Source of the DNA: Sulfidibacterium sp964456625
GTDB lineage: Bacteria > Bacteroidota > Bacteroidia > Bacteroidales > F082
Length of the DNA: 9,799 nt
Direction of reading: 5' to 3'
Assembly (NCBI GenBank): GCA_964456625.1
Contig: CAYWBO010000091.1
Span: 1 to 9,799, forward strand
In this document: piece after piece, positions 5,713 to 9,799 of the stretch
Layout: each line of letters begins with the position of its first letter
Numbering within the stretch: position 1 is the first letter of the stretch
Program-made: the position numbers and the translations under genes
Notes under the pieces: model-generated
What the model saw: the letters and a program-made list of their open reading frames with translations, nothing else
What the model was told of the DNA's origin: nothing
Database searches by the model: none

Positions 5713-6324
5713 TCAAGCTATCAAAAACAAAGCTATCATCACGGCGAAGCCTATGACATAACCCATATAGATCTGTCTTGGCCAGTGTGCTTCGGCTTTT
5801 AACCGGGCATACCCGACGAGGCCTGAAAGCAAGATCACCAGTGCGATCCAGAACAGCGGCAGTAAATGAAAAAAGAAAGCCAACCCCGTCAAGGCGCCGG
5901 AAAAACCGCCCCAGGAAACCATGTGCAAGCTGATTTTACTGTAGTTGTTGATCAGCAAAGTCAGAAGCGCCAGGATGGCCGAACCCACCAAAAAGACGTT
6001 CATCACGGGCAAGGCTCCCTGTTTGTTCATTGTATAATACGACAGGTAATAGAAACCCGCCATGATCAGCAACGGATAAACACGATCGTTGCGCAATTCC
6101 ATTTTCAGACTTCCCACCAGTTTGAAGCGCCACAGGACAAAGATCACCATGGCGGGAATGGCCCCGGTCATCAAAAAGACATACAGTAAGACAAAATATT
6201 TTATCCTGATCAGCTCCACCGGAAGGAAATAGATCGGGAACTGAAAGATGATCAGCACAAAAAACGAAGGCACCAGCAACGGGTGTAAAACGACTGAAAG
6301 AATATTTGTAATCTTTTTCTCCAT
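5713..6324 (-). CDS. PAP2-superfamily-like polytopic membrane protein, 203 aa
   Basis: About six hydrophobic segments span the protein. Features placed like PAP2 phosphatase motifs are K74-x6-R81 with P84 close behind (KMELRNDRVYP, cf. KX6RP), KISLHMVSWGG with S132 and H134 (cf. PSGH), and R174-x5-H180 with Q184 where PAP2 has Asp (cf. SRX5HX3D). The likely nucleophile and its arginine partner are thus kept, but the Asp is Gln and the PSGH context is altered. I recall similar small Bacteroidota membrane proteins with this HxxxQ form, so it may be a family trait. Either lipid-phosphate turnover or a non-catalytic role is possible. It starts 77 bases after rpoN on the same strand with no obvious promoter between them, so it is probably cotranscribed. 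Confidence 0.65.
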   Translation of the reverse strand: MEKKITNILSVVLHPLLVPSFFVLIIFQFPIYFLPVELIRIKYFVLLYVFLMTGAIPAMVIFVLWRFKLVGSLKMELRNDRVYPLLIMAGFYYLSYYTMNKQGALPVMNVFLVGSAILALLTLLINNYSKISLHMVSWGGFSGALTGLAFFFHLLPLFWIALVILLSGLVGYARLKAEAHWPRQIYMGYVIGFAVMIALFLIA

Positions 6325-6344
6325 ATTTCTAACTACTTCTACCC

Positions 6345-6361
6345 GTTTCCGGTCAGGAAAC
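6345..6361 (-). other. Stem-loop between rpoN and the PAP2-like gene
   Basis: GTTTCC (6345-6350) and GGAAAC (6356-6361) form a six-pair stem with a five-base loop. On the minus strand no T-run follows, so it is not a full terminator. It may be an attenuation or processing signal in a shared rpoN-PAP2 message. Confidence 0.35.
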
Positions 6362-6401
6362 AGGCATCCACTTTTTATAATTTACTGAACGAAGACAGCT
6401 G

Positions 6402-7895
6402 TTAAGAAGAAAGCTCTCTCCTCAACCGGGCCACCGGAATCCCCATCTGCTCCCGGTATTTTGCCACGGTACGGCGGGCAATGGGATATCCCTTTTCCTT
6501 CAGCTGATTCATCAGATATTCATCCGTAAACGGATCGGATTTGTCTTCCGAACCGATGATATCCTTCAGAACGGTTTTCACCTCGCGCGTGGAAACCTCC
6601 TCGCCGTCTTCTTTTTGCATGGACTCACTGAAAAAACTCTTCAGCAGCTTCGTCCCGAAAGGCGTTTGTACATACTTACTGTTGGCCACCCGCGAAATGG
6701 TCGAAATATCCATGTTCACAACATCGGCGATGTTTTTCAGGATCATGGGTTTCAGGTCGGCTTCGTTTCCCGAAAGAAAATAATCGTGCTGATAGTCCAT
6801 GATGGCTTTCATGGTGGTATAAAGCGTATTCTGTCTTTGCTGAACCGCATCGATAAACCAGCGGGCAGAGTCCACTTTATTTTTGATAAACGATACGGCT
6901 TCCTTGTCCGTCCGGCCCTTTTTTCCATTATTGGACAGCTGATTAAGCATATTCACATAGGAATTGCTGATACGCAACTCGGGCGTATTCCAGTTATTGA
7001 GCGATAGTTCCAACTCCCCGTCGTTGTTTACGATGGTAAAATCGGGAACGATGTACTGGGTGTCTTTGGCGGTTTCACTCAGTGAATTGCCGGGTTTCGG
7101 ATTTAAAGAAATCACCAGGCCGATCACTTTCTGAAGCTGGTCTTCCGTGATGTTGGCCCGTTTCATGATCTTCTGGTAATGCTTTTTGGAAAACTCGTTG
7201 AAATATCTTTTGATCAGCTTAACAGCCAGCTCCAGGTTCTCTGAATTCTGCTCTTTTTGCTTGTGATGCAACTGGATTAAAAGGCATTCCTGCAGGTTGC
7301 GTGCACCCACGCCCGGCGGGTCAAAATCCTGGATCACATCCAGCACTTCCTCTACCTCGGCAGCAGAAACTTCCAGATACTCCATAAAGGCCAGATCGTC
7401 CACCATCGAAGGCACCGAACGCTGCAGGTATCCCGATTCGTCGATGTTGCCGATGATATACAGCCCGATCTGATATTTGCGTTCGTCCATGTCACGCAGG
7501 CCCAACTGTTCTTTTAAATATTCGTGAAAAGTAAATCCGGTGGAAAAGGGAATTTCTTTCTGCTCTTCATCCCGGCTGCGGTTGTTAACCTGTAGTTTGT
7601 ACTCAGGAATTTCGTCTTCACCCTTGTAATAATCGTCGATATCGAAATCATCCTTTCCCAGCGCCAAATCTTCCTGAGAATCTTCAAAATCGACCTCGTC
7701 AGAGGAATTATTTAATTCTTGCTCGGCAGATTCGCCGCTTTCCAGTCCTTCGGTTTCGAGCGCAGGGTTTTCTTCTATCTCCTGCTTGATACGCTGCTCC
7801 AGTTCCGTGGTCGGGATCTGCAACAACTTCATCAACAAAATCTGCTGAGGAGACAGCTTTTGCAATAACTTCTGTTGTAATCTTTGGTTCAGCAT
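6402..7895 (-). CDS. rpoN: RNA polymerase sigma-54 factor (RpoN), 497 aa
   Basis: This sigma factor directs core RNA polymerase to -24/-12 promoters and needs an AAA+ enhancer-binding activator. Region I is the Gln/Leu-rich N-terminus (residues 1-50, QKLSPQQILLMKLLQ then EIEENPALE). Region II is an acidic stretch at about 50-105. The core-binding domain follows, with GYLQRS and the FDPPGVGARNLQECLLIQL segment. A helix-turn-helix is near 385-425 (IADVVNMDISTISRVANSKYVQTPFG), and the RpoN box ARRTVAKYRE is exact at 473-482. All functional parts are present. The start follows a TACATTTG promoter element with a leader of about 20 bases. No activator, PTS or hibernation-factor gene is adjacent, unlike the proteobacterial rpoN cluster; the gene next to it encodes a PAP2-like membrane protein. 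Confidence 0.97.
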   Translation of the reverse strand: MLNQRLQQKLLQKLSPQQILLMKLLQIPTTELEQRIKQEIEENPALETEGLESGESAEQELNNSSDEVDFEDSQEDLALGKDDFDIDDYYKGEDEIPEYKLQVNNRSRDEEQKEIPFSTGFTFHEYLKEQLGLRDMDERKYQIGLYIIGNIDESGYLQRSVPSMVDDLAFMEYLEVSAAEVEEVLDVIQDFDPPGVGARNLQECLLIQLHHKQKEQNSENLELAVKLIKRYFNEFSKKHYQKIMKRANITEDQLQKVIGLVISLNPKPGNSLSETAKDTQYIVPDFTIVNNDGELELSLNNWNTPELRISNSYVNMLNQLSNNGKKGRTDKEAVSFIKNKVDSARWFIDAVQQRQNTLYTTMKAIMDYQHDYFLSGNEADLKPMILKNIADVVNMDISTISRVANSKYVQTPFGTKLLKSFFSESMQKEDGEEVSTREVKTVLKDIIGSEDKSDPFTDEYLMNQLKEKGYPIARRTVAKYREQMGIPVARLRRELSS

Positions 7896-7922
7896 GAAGC
7901 TCTAATCTATCTTGGTTTTATA

Positions 7923-7930
7923 CAAATGTA
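7923..7930 (-). promoter_or_regulatory. rpoN promoter -7 element TACATTTG
   Basis: Exact TAnnTTTG on the minus strand, ending 27 bases before the rpoN ATG. No clear -33 TTTG is found. Transcription would begin near 7917. Confidence 0.6.
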
Positions 7931-7959
7931 TAAATATTTTAAATCTGGCATGATTTTAG

Positions 7960-7980
7960 TTGTTAAAGTTTTTTTAACAA
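7960..7980. promoter_or_regulatory. Perfect 8-bp inverted repeat upstream of rpoN
   Basis: TTGTTAAA (7960-7967) and TTTAACAA (7973-7980) are separated by five bases. The centre lies about 53 bases upstream of the predicted rpoN transcription start, a position usual for an activator-type operator. There is no T-run beyond the stem in either direction, so a terminator is unlikely. Confidence 0.3.
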
Positions 7981-8165
7981 CCTCTTTTGCACCTGAAAAT
8001 CCTTCACGATGGTCTGGGAAAGGGCCAAAATCCGCGAGGTCCATATTGCATCAAAATGCTAATATTTTCCCTGATTTTCAACATCTTTACAAAAAACTTC
8101 CGAATCGCTGCCGTCAGTTCCCTGAAATTTAGTTTTTTTGCAAATTCATTTAATCAGTTAAGGAA

Positions 8166-9605
8166 GTGAAACGAACAGAAATCAAAACGCTGCTGCAACG
8201 GACAGATTACGGGAGTGCCATGAACGTAAAAGGATGGGTCAGGACCAAACGGTCCAGTAAAAATGTGGCTTTTATCGCCATGAACGACGGAAGTACCCTG
8301 AATAACGTACAGATTGTGGTGGAAATGAATGCGGAAAACGAGAAACTTCTGAATCATATCCATACGGGAGCATCTCTTTCCGTAGACGGGGTTTTGGCAG
8401 AATCAATGGGTAGCGGTCAGAAAGTGGAAGTCCAGGCAACAGCCATCGAAATTCTGGGCGAAGCCAATCCGGATGAATATCCGCTGCAACCCAAAAAACA
8501 CAGCCTGGAATTCCTGCGTGAGAAAGCGTATCTCCGTTTCCGTACCAGCACTTTCAGCGCAGTGGCCCGCGTGCGGCATGCCATGATTTTTGCCATTCAC
8601 CAATTCTTTAACGAACGGGGTTTTTACAACATCCACACGCCGATTATCACCGGCTCCGATGCCGAAGGTGCCGGAGAGATGTTCCAGGTTACCACGTTGG
8701 ATCTGGAGCATTTGCCCAAAAATCCCGACGGTACCATCGATTACAAAAATGATTTCTTCGGAAAAGCCGCCAACCTCACGGTTTCCGGTCAGCTGGAAGG
8801 CGAACTGGCTGCATTGGCACTTTCGAATATCTATACTTTCGGACCGACTTTCCGTGCCGAAAATTCCAATACCACCCGGCACCTGGCCGAGTTCTGGATG
8901 ATCGAACCGGAAATGGCCTTTTATGATCTGACCGACAACATGGATCTGGCGGAGGATCTGCTGAAATATGTAGTGAAATACGGACTGGATCATTGCCAGG
9001 AAGATCTGGAATTTCTGAGCAAACGGCTCCAGGAAGAAGAAAAGAATAAAAAGGCAGAAGAACGTTCCATGGAACTCATCGAAAAGCTGAATTTCGTATT
9101 GGACGAACCTTTTGCCCGGGTCACCTATACGGAAGCCATCAACGTCCTGATGAATTCCAAACCCAACAAAAAGAAACAGTTCCAGTATGTGATCGAAGGC
9201 TGGGGCGCCGATCTGCAATCGGAACATGAAAGATATCTCGTTGAAAAGCACTTCAAAAGGCCCGTGATCCTGACCGATTATCCTGCCAGTATCAAGGCTT
9301 TTTATATGAAACAAAACGACGACGGAAAGACCGTTCGGGCCATGGACATTCTGTTCCCGCAAATCGGGGAAATTGTCGGGGGCTCGCAGCGTGAAGAAAG
9401 CTACGAAAAGTTGTATGCAAAGATCAAAGAATTGAATATTCCCGAATCCACGATGTGGTGGTATCTGGACACCCGCAAATTCGGAACGGTGCCGCACTCC
9501 GGTTTCGGGCTGGGTTTTGAACGGCTGATCCTTTTCATGACAGGCATGACCAACATCCGCGATGTAATTCCTTTTCCGAGGACACCGCTCAATTTGGAAT
9601 TCTAA
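8166..9605 (+). CDS. asnS: Asparaginyl-tRNA synthetase, 479 aa
   Basis: This class IIb cytoplasmic enzyme charges tRNA-Asn. The N-terminal OB-fold anticodon-binding domain covers about residues 1-115 (VNVKGWVRTKRSSKNVAFIAMNDGS; strand ends in VQIVVE). The catalytic core carries motif 2 at 229-249 (FRAEN, then TRHLAEFWMIEPEM), the GGSQRE active-site segment near residue 400, and motif 3 at 446-454 (GFGLGFERL). It ends in the usual IRDVIPFPRTP. Length is normal for bacterial AsnRS. The start is GTG at 8166: an in-frame TAA lies at 8151-8153 and no ATG lies between, while family members begin MKRT at this point. The purine-rich AAGGA ends only one base before the GTG, closer than usual. An AsnRS-type HLAEFWM motif, rather than the AspRS form, supports asparagine specificity. 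Confidence 0.97.
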   Translation: MKRTEIKTLLQRTDYGSAMNVKGWVRTKRSSKNVAFIAMNDGSTLNNVQIVVEMNAENEKLLNHIHTGASLSVDGVLAESMGSGQKVEVQATAIEILGEANPDEYPLQPKKHSLEFLREKAYLRFRTSTFSAVARVRHAMIFAIHQFFNERGFYNIHTPIITGSDAEGAGEMFQVTTLDLEHLPKNPDGTIDYKNDFFGKAANLTVSGQLEGELAALALSNIYTFGPTFRAENSNTTRHLAEFWMIEPEMAFYDLTDNMDLAEDLLKYVVKYGLDHCQEDLEFLSKRLQEEEKNKKAEERSMELIEKLNFVLDEPFARVTYTEAINVLMNSKPNKKKQFQYVIEGWGADLQSEHERYLVEKHFKRPVILTDYPASIKAFYMKQNDDGKTVRAMDILFPQIGEIVGGSQREESYEKLYAKIKELNIPESTMWWYLDTRKFGTVPHSGFGLGFERLILFMTGMTNIRDVIPFPRTPLNLEF

Positions 9606-9650
9606 ACCGAAAAAAATTTCGATACAAGGTACAGCAAAAAAAGAATTTTT

Positions 9651-9658
9651 TACTTTTG
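9651..9658 (+). promoter_or_regulatory. tRNA-Gln promoter -7 element TACTTTTG
   Basis: Exact TAnnTTTG match ending 29 bases before the mature tRNA start, followed by CAGCC as often seen ahead of Bacteroidota stable-RNA genes. It suggests separate transcription of the tRNA from asnS, with a short 5' leader removed by RNase P. Confidence 0.65.
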
Positions 9659-9666
9659 CAGCCTCA

Positions 9667-9681
9667 TTCGCCAATGGCGGA
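9667..9681 (+). other. Small hairpin in the tRNA 5' leader
   Basis: CGCC (9669-9672) and GGCG (9676-9679) pair around an AAT loop; the stem extends by T9668-G9680, T9667-A9681 and possibly A9666-T9682. It lies in the leader between the promoter and tRNA position 1, and might help RNase P processing or be chance. Confidence 0.3.
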
Positions 9682-9687
9682 TAATAT

Positions 9688-9760
9688 TGCCCGATGGTGT
9701 AATTGGCAACACGTCTGATTCTGGATCAGAAGAGTCCAGGTTCGAGCCCTGGTCGGGCAA
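9688..9760 (+). tRNA. tRNA-Gln, anticodon CUG
   Basis: A full cloverleaf can be folded by eye. The acceptor stem is 9688-9694 with 9753-9759 (U1-A72, as in many glutamine tRNAs) and the D-stem is GTGT with ACAC. The anticodon stem TCTGA/TCAGA holds a loop TTCTGGA, placing CTG at 9721-9723 with purine 37. The variable loop is five bases, and the T-arm CCAGG-TTCGAGC-CCTGG has the invariant TTC. The discriminator is A9760 and the CCA end is not encoded, so it would be added after transcription. CTG reads CAG codons, so a second glutamine tRNA (UUG) is expected elsewhere in the genome. Confidence 0.95.
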
Positions 9761-9762
9761 CA

Positions 9763-9792
9763 AAAGCCTCCGTGAAAGCGGGGGCTTTGTTG
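9763..9792 (+). terminator. Rho-independent terminator after tRNA-Gln
   Basis: A ten-pair stem (9763-9772 with 9779-9788, one G-T pair) with a six-base loop TGAAAG ends in TTTGTTGT. It starts two bases past the discriminator base of the tRNA and so defines the 3' end of the precursor. Confidence 0.85.
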
Positions 9793-9799
9793 TATAACA

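Larger units (their letters stand above)
7896..8165. other. Divergent intergenic region rpoN / asnS
   Basis: This 270-base region holds the rpoN promoter at its left end and presumably the asnS promoter at its right. A run of T followed by G at 8133-8140 is a poor match to TAnnTTTG and is the best asnS candidate. A perfect inverted repeat lies at 7960-7980. Open frames crossing it on the plus strand have no protein-like composition or start signals, so I call no gene. Confidence 0.5.

Noticed and set aside
7884..8169. Small plus-strand frames in the rpoN-asnS gap
   Set aside because: No ribosome-binding or protein-like features; one overlaps the rpoN start and the other the asnS start.
8403..9674. 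A 423-codon minus-strand open frame opposite asnS
   Set aside because: Antisense shadow of asnS, rich in Phe, Ile, Gly and His and lacking recognisable motifs; asnS on the plus strand has full class II motifs.
9688..9799. tRNA as an integration (att) site for a mobile element
   Set aside because: No integrase and no second copy of the tRNA 3' end within the window; the window stops 39 bases past the tRNA.

Overview
The window looks like ordinary chromosomal sequence from a member of the Bacteroidota (my guess is Bacteroidales/Marinilabiliales-like; the genus cannot be read from this). The main reasons are repeated matches to the phylum's promoter element TAnnTTTG just upstream of genes (1193-1200 on the minus strand, 2521-2528, 3739-3746, 4846-4853, 7923-7930 on the minus strand, 9651-9658). 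A-rich translation starts mostly lack a strong Shine-Dalgarno, and the set of small Bacteroidota-type hypothetical proteins and the moderate GC content also fit. No phage, transposase, CRISPR, toxin-antitoxin or defence gene is visible.

Layout. (1) 1-1200: a leftward gene for a small uncharacterised helical protein (69-716) ending in a clear rho-independent terminator. It is preceded by an 11-unit, 21-bp tandem repeat (796-1026) and a leftward promoter. (2) 1330-2445, rightward: a secreted SIMPL/DUF541-domain protein followed by a small two-helix membrane protein. (3) 2584-3585: ornithine carbamoyltransferase, standing alone without other arginine genes, followed directly by a nine-unit degenerate 11-bp repeat. 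(4) 3751-5561, rightward: an acidic helical protein of unknown role, a membrane-anchored TlpA-type thioredoxin, and a small predicted outer-membrane beta-barrel protein with its own promoter. This block ends in a strong terminator followed by a second, shorter copy of the 11-bp repeat. (5) 5713-7895, leftward: RNA polymerase sigma-54 (rpoN), then a PAP2-like membrane protein downstream, probably cotranscribed. (6) 8166-9799, rightward: asparaginyl-tRNA synthetase (asnS), then tRNA-Gln(CUG) with its own promoter and terminator.

The genes do not form one pathway. They are housekeeping functions (translation, transcription, amino-acid metabolism) mixed with envelope proteins. What stands out is the intergenic DNA: degenerate tandem arrays of 21-bp, 11-bp (twice, same motif) and about 7-bp period. 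The 21-bp array lies in an uninterrupted reading frame joined to the downstream gene, and its unit-to-unit differences fall preferentially at third codon positions. It is the one place where the standard gene call might be wrong. I did not find a convincing new multi-gene system.
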